This document shows, piece after piece, positions 44,864-55,268 of a stretch of 64,000 nucleotides of DNA (position 1 is its first letter; every line of letters starts with the position of its first letter). Position numbers and translations under genes: made by a program. This DNA is from Variovorax paradoxus (GTDB lineage Bacteria; Pseudomonadota; Gammaproteobacteria; Burkholderiales; Burkholderiaceae_C): assembly GCF_018614915.1 (NCBI RefSeq), contig NZ_JAGGNU010000014.1, positions 11,021-75,020 of the forward strand, given 5' to 3'. A model generated the notes under the pieces. It was not told where the DNA came from. It made no database searches and saw only the letters and a program-made list of their open reading frames with translations.

Positions 44864-45616
44864 TTAGCCCGGCGGCTCTATCCGCCGATAGCGCCAGAAC
44901 GGCCCCGACCCCCACACCTTGAGCAAGCTGGTCACATGCCAATACAAGTGCCTCAGGCTCGTTCGGCTGGCCCGCTGCGCATCGTGCAGCGCCACCAGGT
45001 CTTCGGCCACCTGCAGCTTCCAGCCCGCCAGCCGTGTGCGCGCGCAGATGTCGAAGTCTTCGCCGTACATGAAGAAACGCTCGTCGAAGCCGCGGACCTG
45101 GCGGTAGGCCTCGCTGCGGAACAGCATGAACAGGCCCGGAATCCAGGCCGGCACGATCGGGCGCACGTAGTCCGGCCGCCGCCGCGTCATGATCTCGCGC
45201 GGCGTGATGATGGCGCGGTGCTGCTCGGGCTCGCTCTTGCCGGGTTCCAGGATGCGGGGGGTGAGCAGCCCGCCGTCCGGCGTCGCCTGCGCGATCAGCG
45301 GCGCCAGCACGTCGCGGTCGAAGCGAATGTCCGGATTGAGCACCAGGAACCAGGGCGTGCTGCAGCGCTCGAAGGCCTGGTTGTGGTTGGCGCCGAAGCC
45401 CATCGGCACCGCGTTTTCGATGCGCTCGATCTCGAAACCCCAGCTGGCGCCCGCCAGCAGGTCGGGCTCGGGGATGTTCAGCGTGAGCACGACCTTGGCC
45501 ACGAGCCCGCGGCTGAAGCGGTCCAGCTGCTCGAGCAGCGGGCGCACCAGATCGAGCTGACCATGGCTCACGATCGAGACGGTGACGGCGGGGGAGGGGG
45601 GCGGGGTTGTGGACAT
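44864..45616 (-). CDS. Glycosyltransferase family 2 protein (rhamnosyltransferase WbbL-like)
   Basis: 250 residues. Features are TVSIVSHGQLDLVRPLLEQL, NAVPMGFGANHNQAF, FLVLNPDIRFDRD, and the characteristic WIPGLFMLFRSEAYRQVRGFDERFFMYGEDFDICAR split over 150-190. This layout is seen in WbbL-type enzymes that add rhamnose to a lipid-linked GlcNAc. That suggests a step right after the WecA-like initiation (inference). It converges with the preceding GT2 gene, leaving 4 bp, and diverges from the initiating transferase. Confidence 0.88.
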   Translation of the reverse strand: MSTTPPPSPAVTVSIVSHGQLDLVRPLLEQLDRFSRGLVAKVVLTLNIPEPDLLAGASWGFEIERIENAVPMGFGANHNQAFERCSTPWFLVLNPDIRFDRDVLAPLIAQATPDGGLLTPRILEPGKSEPEQHRAIITPREIMTRRRPDYVRPIVPAWIPGLFMLFRSEAYRQVRGFDERFFMYGEDFDICARTRLAGWKLQVAEDLVALHDAQRASRTSLRHLYWHVTSLLKVWGSGPFWRYRRIEPPG

Positions 45617-45660
45617 GGTCTAATTTCGCTCGGGAATTCTAGGGTTCCCCACTTCGACCC

Positions 45661-47692
<2,032 letters not shown>

Positions 47693-47701
47693 ACGCGCGC
47701 C

Positions 47702-48721
47702 TCAGCCTTCGTAGCCCTTCGGATTCCCCTGCTGCCAGCGCCAGCTGTCCTCGCACATGCGGTCCAGCCCGCGATGCGCCCGCCAGCCCAGCGTGGCCTG
47801 GGCGAGTGAGGGGTCGCCCCAGTAGGCCGGCACGTCGCCGGGCCGGCGCGGGCCGATCTCGTAGGCGATTTTTCTGCCGCTGGCGCGTTCGAAGGCCTGC
47901 ACCACCTCCAGCACCGAGGCGCCTCGGCCGGTGCCCAGGTTGAGCGTGACCAGGCCGGGCTGCTTCTCGGCATGGCGCAGTGCCGCCACGTGGCCTTCGG
48001 CCAGGTCCATCACGTGCACGTAGTCGCGCACGCCGGTGCCATCCGATGTCGGGTAGTCGCCGCCGTGCACGGCGAGCTTGTCGCGCAGCCCCACCGCCAC
48101 CTGGCAGACGAAGGGCATCAGGTTGTTGGGCTTGCCCTGCGGATGCTCGCCGATCAGCCCGCTCTCGTGCGCGCCGACCGGGTTGAAGTAGCGCAGCAGC
48201 GCAACACGCCAGGCCGGGTGCGCATGCTGCAGATCGGCCAGGGCCTGCTCGACCATCCGCTTCGAGTGGCCGTAAGGGTTGGCCGGCCGGAGCGCCGCAC
48301 TTTCCGGGATCGGCGAGCTGTCGGGGTCGCCGTAGACGGTGGCGGAGGACGAGAAGATCAGCGTGCGCACGCCCGCCGCCTGCATCGCCTGGGCCAGCAC
48401 GAAGCTGCCGTGCACGTTGTTGTCGTAGTAGGTGATCGGGTCGGCCACCGAATCGCCCACCGCCTTCAGGCCCGCGAAGTGGATCACGCCGCCGATCGCG
48501 TTGTCGCGGAACAGCTTGTCGAGCAGCGCGCGGTCGCGCACGTCGCCTTCGATGAAGCGCGGCGCGCTGCCGATGATGCGTGCCAGCCGCTCGACGACGC
48601 GCACGTCGCTGTTGCCGAGGTTGTCCAGAATCAGCGGCGTGTAGCCGGCCGCCGCCAGCGCCACGCAGGTGTGGCTGCCAATGAAGCCGGCCCCGCCGGT
48701 CACCAGAATCGTTGAGCTCAT
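47702..48721 (-). CDS. galE: UDP-glucose 4-epimerase
   Basis: 339 residues. The NAD motif is [15 protein letters not shown], with HFAGLKAVGDSV, SSSATVYGD, and the catalytic Tyr-x3-Lys in NPYGHSKRMVEQ. It interconverts UDP-glucose and UDP-galactose, and often UDP-GlcNAc and UDP-GalNAc. Its place just beyond the polysaccharide locus suggests it supplies galactose-type precursors. Converges with argB (9 bp apart) and diverges from slmA. Confidence 0.95.
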   Translation of the reverse strand: MSSTILVTGGAGFIGSHTCVALAAAGYTPLILDNLGNSDVRVVERLARIIGSAPRFIEGDVRDRALLDKLFRDNAIGGVIHFAGLKAVGDSVADPITYYDNNVHGSFVLAQAMQAAGVRTLIFSSSATVYGDPDSSPIPESAALRPANPYGHSKRMVEQALADLQHAHPAWRVALLRYFNPVGAHESGLIGEHPQGKPNNLMPFVCQVAVGLRDKLAVHGGDYPTSDGTGVRDYVHVMDLAEGHVAALRHAEKQPGLVTLNLGTGRGASVLEVVQAFERASGRKIAYEIGPRRPGDVPAYWGDPSLAQATLGWRAHRGLDRMCEDSWRWQQGNPKGYEG

Positions 48722-48786
48722 CGTTTTTTCTCGTCAGTTTGTGAAAAAAGCCCGCCCATTCTGCGCGACGTACAGTGCATGCCCAG

Positions 48787-48817
48787 TTGGCACGCGCTCA
48801 CTGCGCTGTGCGAGAAT
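48787..48817 (+). promoter_or_regulatory. Candidate sigma-70 promoter for slmA
   Basis: TTGGCA (48787-48792) and an extended -10, TGC-GAGAAT with the hexamer at 48812-48817, are separated by 19 bp. The start codon lies 27 bp downstream. The spacing is 2 bp longer than ideal. Confidence 0.3.
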
Positions 48818-48843
48818 CAATTTTTTACATTTTGCACGCGCCC

Positions 48844-49491
48844 ATGCAGAACGATGAGACAAGCGCCTCGCGCGCCGAAGACAGCAGTTCAGAACCGGTG
48901 GCCGTACCGACGCGCAAACGCCCCAAGCCGGGCGAGCGGCGCGTGCAGATCCTCCAGGCCCTGGCCGCGATGCTCGAACAGCCGGGGGCCGAGCGAGTGA
49001 CGACCGCGGCGCTTGCGGCGCGGCTCGACGTCAGCGAGGCCGCGCTGTACCGCCACTTCGCGAGCAAGGCCCAGATGTTCGAGGGCCTGATCGACTTCAT
49101 CGAGCAGAGCGTCTTCACGCTCATCAACCAGATCACCGAGCGCGAGGCGCCGGGCCACGAGCAGGCCGCGCGTGTGGTCGGCATGCTGGTGCAGTTCGCC
49201 GAGAAGAACCCCGGCATGACCCGCGTGATGGTCGGCGATGCGCTGGTCTACGAGAACGAGCGCCTGCAGAACCGCATGAACCAGTTCTTCGACAAGATCG
49301 AGGCCACCTTGCGCCAGTCGCTGCGCGGCGTTGCGGCGGCGGAGGGCTCGGCCACGCCGAGCGTCGATGCGCAGGTGCGGGCCTCGACGCTCACCGCCTT
49401 CGTGGTCGGCCGCCTTCAGCGCTTCGCACGCTCGGGCTTCCGGCGCGCGCCTTCCGAGCACCTGGACGCTGCCGTGGCTTTGATGCTTTAG
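48844..49491 (+). CDS. slmA: Nucleoid occlusion factor SlmA (TetR-fold)
   Basis: 215 residues from ATG 48844. After a charged N-terminal tail comes [21 protein letters not shown] and the helix-turn-helix [21 protein letters not shown]. The [26 protein letters not shown] block is diagnostic of SlmA/Ttk. It binds DNA sites on the chromosome and blocks FtsZ assembly over the nucleoid. Argument for the start: the upstream in-frame ATG at 48775 would add residues that overlap the promoter-like region. Confidence 0.92.
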   Translation: MQNDETSASRAEDSSSEPVAVPTRKRPKPGERRVQILQALAAMLEQPGAERVTTAALAARLDVSEAALYRHFASKAQMFEGLIDFIEQSVFTLINQITEREAPGHEQAARVVGMLVQFAEKNPGMTRVMVGDALVYENERLQNRMNQFFDKIEATLRQSLRGVAAAEGSATPSVDAQVRASTLTAFVVGRLQRFARSGFRRAPSEHLDAAVALML

Positions 49492-49497
49492 GCACCA

Positions 49498-49520
49498 CCG
49501 TTCGGGCTCCGGGCGAACGG
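49498..49520 (+). terminator. Inverted repeat after slmA
   Basis: Arms CCGTTCG (49498-49504) and CGAACGG (49514-49520) with a 9-nt loop start 6 bp after the slmA stop. There is no T-run, so it could be a weak terminator or an RNA-end stabiliser. Confidence 0.35.
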
Positions 49521-49530
49521 GGAGTGACGC

Positions 49531-49545
49531 CTATCGCCGAGATAG
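49531..49545 (+). promoter_or_regulatory. OxyR-type half-site pair upstream of katA
   Basis: CTAT (49531-49534) and ATAG (49542-49545) are separated by exactly 7 nt. This is the spacing of the central part of the OxyR consensus ATAG-N7-CTAT-N7-ATAG-N7-CTAT. The outer elements are poor: TCAT lies 7 nt downstream and no ATAG lies upstream. It sits about 75 bp before the katA start. The same stretch also forms a small hairpin (CCTATC/GATAGG). Confidence 0.35.
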
Positions 49546-49618
49546 GGCGATGTCATACACGGGCAGTGGCTTGGTCGCCAGAATGCAGAGCTCCAGAACA
49601 CTGCACGAGGCCAAGCCC

Positions 49619-51139
49619 ATGACCGAATCCCGCAAGCTCACCACCGAGAGCGGCGCCCCCGTCGAGAACAACCAGCAGTCGCAGACCGCCGGCCCCAACG
49701 GCCCGGTGCTGATGCAGGACCACCACCTGATCGAGAAGCTCGCGCGCTTCGACCGCGAGCGCATCCCGGAGCGCGTGGTGCATGCGCGCGGATCCGGCGC
49801 CTTCGGCACTTTCGAGGTGACGGCCGACGTCACGAAGTGGACCAAGGCCCGCTTCCTCGGCCAGGTCGGCAAGAAGACCGAGGTGCTGGCCCGCTTCTCC
49901 ACCGTGGCGCTCGAGCTCGGCTCGGCCGACACGGTGCGCGACCCGCGCGGCTTCGCGCTCAAGTTCTATACCGAAGAGGGCAACTACGACCTGGTGGGCA
50001 ACAACACGCCGGTCTTCTTCATCCGCGATCCGCTCAAGTTCCCCGACTTCATCCATTCGCAGAAGCGCGACCCCTACAGCCACGTGCAGGAGCCCGACAA
50101 CGCCTGGGACTTCTTCTCGCACTCGCCCGAGGCCACGCACCAGTTCACCTGGCTGTTCGGCGACCGCGGCATTCCGAAGAGCTACCGCCACATGGATGGC
50201 TTCGGCTCCCACACCTTCCAGTGGGTCAATGCCAAGGGCGAAGCCTTCTGGGTCAAGTACCACTTCAAGACCCAGCAGGGCATCGACTGCTTCACGGCCG
50301 AAGAGGCGCAGCGCGTCGGCGGCGAGAACCCGAACCACCACCACCTCGACCTGCTGCATTCCATCGAGCGCGGCGAGTTCCCGCGCTGGAAGGTGCAGGT
50401 CCAGATCATGCCGGTGGCCGAGGCGCAGAGCTACCGCTTCAATCCCTTCGACCTGACCAAGGTCTGGTCGCACAAGGACTACCCGAAGATCGACATCGGC
50501 ACGCTCACGCTCAACCGCAATCCCGACAACTACTTCGCCGAGATCGAGCAGGCCGCCTTCAACCCCGCCAACTTCGTGCCGGGCATCGGCCCCTCGCCGG
50601 ACAAGATGCTGCAGGGCCGCCTGTTCAGCTACGGCGACACCCAGCGCTACCGCCTGGGCATTAACCACACGCAACTGCCGGTGAACTGCCCGCACGCGAC
50701 CAGGGCCGCCAACTACGGCCGCGACGGCGCGATGCGCTACGACAACGGCGGCCGTAGCCCGAACTACGAGCCCAACAGCTTCGGCGACGCGCCCAAGCAG
50801 AGCAACGAGCCGGTGTACGCGCCGCTCGAGATGCACGGCTGGACCGGCAGCCATGCCTGGACGAAGCACCCCGAGGACACCGATTTCGTGCAGGCCGGCG
50901 AGCTCTACCGCCTGATGGACGAGGCCGCCAGGAGCCGCCTGGTGAGCAGCATCGCCGGCAGCCTTGGCGCGGTGACTCGCCAGGACATCGTCGAGCGCGC
51001 AATCAACCACTTCCGCCAGGCCGATGCCGACTACGGCGAGCGCGTGCACAACGCGGTGCGGGCCGTTCAAGCCCGCATCAAGGGCGAAGAGGTGACGATC
51101 CAGGTCGGCAAGCCGGCGCACGCGGGCAGCCAGAGCTGA
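49619..51139 (+). CDS. katA: Catalase (monofunctional haem catalase, small subunit)
   Basis: 506 residues from ATG 49619, with ACGAGG upstream. Longer in-frame starts at 49550 and 49583 are possible but would overlap the regulatory-like region. The distal His motif is [18 protein letters not shown], and the Asn region is [21 protein letters not shown] split over about 128-150. The proximal haem Tyr is in [14 protein letters not shown]. It decomposes hydrogen peroxide in the cytoplasm. It lies alone between slmA and a convergent BON-domain gene. Confidence 0.94.
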   Translation: MTESRKLTTESGAPVENNQQSQTAGPNGPVLMQDHHLIEKLARFDRERIPERVVHARGSGAFGTFEVTADVTKWTKARFLGQVGKKTEVLARFSTVALELGSADTVRDPRGFALKFYTEEGNYDLVGNNTPVFFIRDPLKFPDFIHSQKRDPYSHVQEPDNAWDFFSHSPEATHQFTWLFGDRGIPKSYRHMDGFGSHTFQWVNAKGEAFWVKYHFKTQQGIDCFTAEEAQRVGGENPNHHHLDLLHSIERGEFPRWKVQVQIMPVAEAQSYRFNPFDLTKVWSHKDYPKIDIGTLTLNRNPDNYFAEIEQAAFNPANFVPGIGPSPDKMLQGRLFSYGDTQRYRLGINHTQLPVNCPHATRAANYGRDGAMRYDNGGRSPNYEPNSFGDAPKQSNEPVYAPLEMHGWTGSHAWTKHPEDTDFVQAGELYRLMDEAARSRLVSSIAGSLGAVTRQDIVERAINHFRQADADYGERVHNAVRAVQARIKGEEVTIQVGKPAHAGSQS

Positions 51140-51155
51140 GCACAGCGGAATCCCT

Positions 51156-51208
51156 TAGGGCCTGTTAACGCTATTTGCGATCCCCGCAAATTGCGTCAAC
51201 AGGCCCTA
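51156..51208. terminator. Long palindrome between katA and the BON gene (bidirectional terminator or MITE-like)
   Basis: The outer arms are a perfect 11-bp pair, TAGGGCCTGTT (51156-51166) and AACAGGCCCTA (51198-51208). The stem continues inward to 51179/51185 with only two mismatches, giving about 24 bp and a 5-nt loop. The right arm contains the TAG stop of the convergent BON gene. It probably ends transcription of both genes. Its length is more like that of a mobile palindromic repeat than of an ordinary terminator. Confidence 0.7.
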
Positions 51209-51715
51209 GTTCGCTGCTGCCGCCACCGCGAGCTGGTTGTCGACCGAGTTGACGCCCTTCACGGCGCGGGCGATCGTCTCGGCCCGCGCCTTGGCCTCCG
51301 CGCTCGGCGCGGGGCCGGCGAGGCGCACGGTGCCGGCGGAGGTGGACACGTCGATGCGCCGCGCACTCAGTTCCGAATCGCGCGCGAGCCCGGCCGTCAC
51401 CGATGCGGTGATGGCGGCGTCGTCCGTCTTGGCGGTCAGCGCGTCGCTGGCATTCTTCAGGCTCTCCTTGACGGCCGCGGCGTCGCGCTTCACCTCGGGC
51501 GACTCGAAATAGGCCCTGGTGTTGTCGCGCGCCTTCTCCGCCAGCTCGGCGGCCTTGTGCGCGCCGGCCACGGTCGCGTCCCGCGTTTTCTCGACCGCGG
51601 AATCGATCTGCTTTCCAGCGCTCTGGTCGCTCTTCTCGTCACTGCACCCCGCCAGCGACAGGAGGGCCCCCGCTGCGCAGAGCGCCAGGACCGGTTTGAG
51701 TTTTTGCAGCTTCAC
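51206..51715 (-). CDS. BON-domain lipoprotein
   Basis: 169 residues. The lipobox LAGC has Cys24. A helical middle part (VEKTRDATVAGAHKAAELAEK) is followed by a BON domain at about 100-165 (ITASVTAGLARDSELSARRI, RLAGPAPSAEAKARAETIA, GVNSVDNQL). It resembles OsmY-like periplasmic stress proteins that bind phospholipid or the envelope. The stop codon lies inside the palindrome shared with katA. Confidence 0.87.
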   Translation of the reverse strand: MKLQKLKPVLALCAAGALLSLAGCSDEKSDQSAGKQIDSAVEKTRDATVAGAHKAAELAEKARDNTRAYFESPEVKRDAAAVKESLKNASDALTAKTDDAAITASVTAGLARDSELSARRIDVSTSAGTVRLAGPAPSAEAKARAETIARAVKGVNSVDNQLAVAAAAN

Positions 51716-51745
51716 CGTCGCTCCTTCCGCCCTTGCCGGTCGGGC

Positions 51746-52525
51746 TCAGTTGCCCAGAAACAGATTGCGGCGCGCCTCGTCCTGGCGGCGCTGGCGCAGC
51801 GGCTGCTGGCATTGCGAGCGCTGGGCGTTTCCGGGCTGCGCGCAGCGGTTGTTGACGCAGACTGCGTGCGCAATGAAGTTGCGGCCGTCGCACGACGCCA
51901 ATGGATTCCCCGCCGGGCGCGTCGTTCTGCGCTCGGCCGCCTGCCAGCGGGGCTCCCTTTTCGCCGCGGCGCGGGTCACCGCAGGAGGCGGTGCGGCCGG
52001 CTCGTCGGCGAAGGCGGTGGTCGCCGGCGTCAGGTTCGAGGCGGCGATCTGGAAACTCGGGCCCATCGCGGGATGAGCGGCAGCAGGCGCGCTCGGCGCG
52101 GCTGCCGTCGCCACCGCATGGGCCGAGCTCGGGCTGACCGCCCGTGCCGGCATGGGGTCCACCGTCGCACCGCCGCCGTACCAAAGCCCGAGCAGGGCGA
52201 GCGTCGTGGCGAGCGCCGCGGTGAAGCCCAGCACCGCTACCGCGAGCGTCAGCGCAGTCGGCGCGATTTCGTCGCGGCTGGCGGCTGCCTGGGATGCGCC
52301 CTCGGCCGCGATGCCGGCCGCATAGAAAGCCGGCAGCTTGCCCGCGCAGCCTTTGCAGAACAGCGCGCCGTCCCGGTTGATGGTCCGGCAGGCTTCGCAG
52401 ACCACCGTCGTCGACGGATCGCTGCGCAGCAGCATCCTCGACAGGTCGAACAAGCCGACGAAGGCATCTGCAGAAGCGGAGCCGGAGGGAGAAGGGATGA
52501 CGAAGTTTGCGGTGATGGCGGCCAT
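51746..52525 (-). CDS. Zinc-ribbon single-pass membrane protein of unknown function
   Basis: 259 residues. The zinc ribbon C43-x2-C46...C57-x2-C60 (CEACRTINRDGALFCKGC) is followed by one membrane helix at about 90-115. A low-complexity Ala/Pro region precedes a C-terminal Cys cluster (SCDGRNFIAHAVCVNNRCAQ...SQC) and a basic Gln/Arg end. The C-terminal Cys motif is found in other uncharacterised Burkholderiales proteins. The function is unknown; a membrane-linked regulatory or assembly role is only a guess. Separated by 30 bp from the downstream BON gene. Confidence 0.75.
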   Translation of the reverse strand: MAAITANFVIPSPSGSASADAFVGLFDLSRMLLRSDPSTTVVCEACRTINRDGALFCKGCAGKLPAFYAAGIAAEGASQAAASRDEIAPTALTLAVAVLGFTAALATTLALLGLWYGGGATVDPMPARAVSPSSAHAVATAAAPSAPAAAHPAMGPSFQIAASNLTPATTAFADEPAAPPPAVTRAAAKREPRWQAAERRTTRPAGNPLASCDGRNFIAHAVCVNNRCAQPGNAQRSQCQQPLRQRRQDEARRNLFLGN

Positions 52526-52728
52526 GGTGAACTCATCGAGTCGAAGCGTTGAAGTACCTGTGCCCGAAACGCGATCTCCCGGTCTCGCCAGGATCTCGAC
52601 AAGCGAATTAGTGGAGCCTTCTCAAGAGGCCAGTTTCGGAAAAGCGCCGCAGCAGATGTAGGACGGAAGGCCTGCAACAAAAAGTCGCAAAAAGCTTTCG
52701 ATGGAGCACCTCGGCTAAGCTGCGCCGC

Positions 52729-53358
52729 ATGAATACCGCCACCCTGCTCGTCTTCGCTTTGGTCGCTCTGGTCGCCATCGCCACGCCCGGCCCCACCGTA
52801 CTGCTCGCGCTCGCCAACGGCTCGCGCTTTGGTGTGCGCCGCGCGGTGCCCGGCATGCTCGGCGCGGTGGCTTCCGACTTCGTGCTCGTGGGTGCGGTGG
52901 CGCTCGGCCTCGGCGCCTTGCTGGCCGCCTCGGAGTTCTGGTTCTCGGTGCTCAAGTGGGTGGGCGCCGCCTACCTGGCCTGGCTCGGCATCCGATTGCT
53001 GCGCTCGCAGGGCGGGCTGGACCTCTCGCAGCAGGAAGGCGCCGTCCGGGCCGGCGCGACGCCGCGCGCCATCTTCGGCAAGTCCTTCCTGGTGGCCGTG
53101 ACCAACCCCAAGGGCTATCTCTTCTGCTCGGCGCTGATGCCGCAGTTCATCGATCCCGCTGCTGCGCAATGGCCCCAGTACGCCGCCATCGGCGTCGTGT
53201 TCGCTGCCCTCGACTTCTCGGTGATGCTGGCCTATGCGCTGATCGGCGCGCGCGCCGTCAAGCTGCTGCGCCGGCGCGCGGTGCTGTGGCTGGACCGGCT
53301 TTGCGGCGGCGCGCTGCTGGCGCTGGCAGGCTCGCTGGCCTTCTATCGGCGCGCCTGA
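52729..53358 (+). CDS. LysE family translocator (RhtB-type exporter)
   Basis: 209 residues with six predicted membrane segments. The family signature IATPGPTVLLALANGSRFGVRRA is at 17-39, and WVGAAYLAWLGIRLLRS and FLVAVTNPKGYLFCSALMPQF follow. Such proteins export amino acids or their analogues such as homoserine, threonine or lysine; the substrate cannot be told. Diverges from the zinc-ribbon gene across a 203-bp spacer, in which nothing else is seen. Confidence 0.92.
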   Translation: MNTATLLVFALVALVAIATPGPTVLLALANGSRFGVRRAVPGMLGAVASDFVLVGAVALGLGALLAASEFWFSVLKWVGAAYLAWLGIRLLRSQGGLDLSQQEGAVRAGATPRAIFGKSFLVAVTNPKGYLFCSALMPQFIDPAAAQWPQYAAIGVVFAALDFSVMLAYALIGARAVKLLRRRAVLWLDRLCGGALLALAGSLAFYRRA

Positions 53359-53475
53359 ATACGAGGCCTTCCACCGCTAAGGGGCACGATGGGTCACCTG
53401 GGTTCCCCCTAAACCGAAAAGCTTGTGACGTGTTGCCCAATACGCGCTCCGCGACTGCGTCAACAGGAGACTTCC

Positions 53476-54156
53476 ATGCGCAAACCTGCATTGCTCGCCG
53501 TAGCGCTTGCCGGCGCCACCGTGGCCCTGATCACAGCCTGTGCGACCGGGCCGACCAGGCAATCGATGAGCTTCTTCGTCACCAGCGCCGGCAGCGGCAA
53601 GGGTGCCGATCTGGGTGGGCTGGCGGGTGCCGACGCGCACTGCCAGCGGCTCGCGAGCGCGGCGGGCGCGGGCGGCAAGACCTGGCGCGCCTACCTGAGC
53701 GTGCCACCGACCATGCCTTCGGGGTCCACCCCGGGCGTTGCGGCCGTCAATGCGCGCGACCGCATCGGCACCGGCCCCTGGCACAACGCCAAAGGCGAGT
53801 TGGTCGCGCGCGACCTGGCCCATCTGCACAACGGCAACAGCATCAGCAAGGCGACCGCGATCGACGAGCGCGGCAATCCCGTCAAGGGCGGTGGCGACAC
53901 CCCCAACGAGCACGACATGCTGACCGGCTCGCGTGCCGACGGCACCGCCTTTGCCCCGCAGACCGACACCACCTGCGGCGCCTGGACCAAGAGCGGCGAC
54001 GGCTCGGCCGTGGTGGGCCACCACGACCGCGCCGGACCCATGCCCGAAGCTTGGGCCACCTCGTGGAACTTCTCGCACCAATCGGCGGGCTGCAGCCACG
54101 ACGCGTTGATTCGCACCGGCGGTGCCGGTCGCTTCTATTGCTTTGCCGCGAAGTAG
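53476..54156 (+). CDS. Lectin-like secreted lipoprotein
   Basis: 226 residues from ATG 53476, with AGGAG 6 nt upstream. The signal peptide ends LITAC, with Cys22 as the lipid site. The body has FFVTSAGSGKGADLGGLAGAD, CQRLASAAGAGGKTWRAYLS, a Thr/Asp/Gly-rich middle (GGDTPNEHDMLTGSRADGTA) and SWNFSHQSAGCSHDALIRTGG. This resembles proteins annotated as lectin with an endostatin/C-type-lectin-like fold. It is probably an outer-membrane or surface protein; ligand unknown. Confidence 0.78.
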   Translation: MRKPALLAVALAGATVALITACATGPTRQSMSFFVTSAGSGKGADLGGLAGADAHCQRLASAAGAGGKTWRAYLSVPPTMPSGSTPGVAAVNARDRIGTGPWHNAKGELVARDLAHLHNGNSISKATAIDERGNPVKGGGDTPNEHDMLTGSRADGTAFAPQTDTTCGAWTKSGDGSAVVGHHDRAGPMPEAWATSWNFSHQSAGCSHDALIRTGGAGRFYCFAAK

Positions 54157-54210
54157 TTCCGCCGCCGGCAGCAACAGGCCCTGCGAGCGCCGCCTGATCG
54201 GGCAGGCCGA

Positions 54211-55245
54211 TCAATCGAAGCTCAGCAGCACCTTCATCGCCTGAGACCGATCGGCCGCCAGCGCAAAGGCGCGCGCCGAGTCGCGGTAAGACAGCGTGGC
54301 CGAGATCAGCGGCTTCACGTCGACCAGGCCCTTGTTGAGCAGCGCAACCGCCACCGCGAACTCCTCGTGGAAGCGAAAGGCGCCGCGCAGGTCGAACTCC
54401 TTGGCCACGATGGTGTTGATCGGAAGCTGCATCTCGCCGCCCAGCCCCAGCTGCACGATGATGCCGCGCGGGCGCAGCGCATCGAAGGCGCCGACCAGGG
54501 CGCGCTGGTTGCCGCTGGCTTCGAACAGCACGTCGAAGCTGCCCTTGTCGGCCGTGAAGCGCGCCAGGCCGTCGGGCTCCTCGGCCACGTTGACCACTTC
54601 GTCGGCGCCCACCTTGAGTGCTTTGCCCAGCGTGTGCGCACCGACATCGGTGGCCACGATGTGGGTGGCGCCCGCGCGCCGCGCCGCGATGATGGCCAGC
54701 GCGCCGATCGGCCCGCAGCCGGTGACCAGCACGCGCTTGCCCAGCAACGGGCCGGCGCGGCGCACCGCGTGCAGCGCCACCGACAGCGGCTCGGCCATCG
54801 AGCCCTCGCCGTCGCTCACCGAGTCGGCCAGCCGGTGCGCCTGCCAGTGCTCGACCACGATCTGCTGGCGGAAGGCGCCCTGCACGTGCGGCGTGCGCAT
54901 CGCGCTGCCGTAGTAGCGCATGTCCAGGCAATGGTTCTGCAGGCCCTGCTGGCAGTAGCGGCACAGCCCGCAGGGCCGGCTCGGGCTGATGGCGACGCGC
55001 TCGCCGGCCGCGAAGCCGCCGGCGCCGGCGCCCACCGCCTCGACCACGCCGGCCACCTCGTGGCCCAGCACCATCGGCTCCTTGATGCGGATGGTGCCGA
55101 AGCCGCCGTGCTGGTAGTAGTGCAGGTCGGAGCCGCAGATGCCGCCGCAGCGAACGCGCACCTGCAGCTGGCCGGCGCCGAGTTCGGGTGTGGGGACTTC
55201 TTCGACGCGCAGGTCGCCGGGGGCGTGGATGACGAGGGCTTCCAT
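54211..55245 (-). CDS. idnD: Zinc-dependent L-idonate 5-dehydrogenase type alcohol dehydrogenase
   Basis: 344 residues. The catalytic zinc Cys is in CGGICGSDLHYYQHGG, with GHEVAGVVEAVGAG. The structural zinc loop has four Cys (CGLCRYCQQGLQNHC), and the NAD motif is GCGPIGALAIIAARRAGA. The GSDLHYYQHGGFG form fits L-idonate 5-dehydrogenase (idonate to 5-ketogluconate), but other polyol or aldonate substrates are possible. It is the last gene of a four-gene minus operon, 23 bp after the SDR gene. Confidence 0.88.
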   Translation of the reverse strand: MEALVIHAPGDLRVEEVPTPELGAGQLQVRVRCGGICGSDLHYYQHGGFGTIRIKEPMVLGHEVAGVVEAVGAGAGGFAAGERVAISPSRPCGLCRYCQQGLQNHCLDMRYYGSAMRTPHVQGAFRQQIVVEHWQAHRLADSVSDGEGSMAEPLSVALHAVRRAGPLLGKRVLVTGCGPIGALAIIAARRAGATHIVATDVGAHTLGKALKVGADEVVNVAEEPDGLARFTADKGSFDVLFEASGNQRALVGAFDALRPRGIIVQLGLGGEMQLPINTIVAKEFDLRGAFRFHEEFAVAVALLNKGLVDVKPLISATLSYRDSARAFALAADRSQAMKVLLSFD

Positions 55246-55268
55246 GATGTCTCTTTCTTTGCGCGGGT

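Noticed and set aside
49550..49618. Longer N-terminus for katA
   Set aside because: The added residues are not catalase-like and cover a hairpin and promoter-like region. ATG 49619 has a suitable ribosome site.
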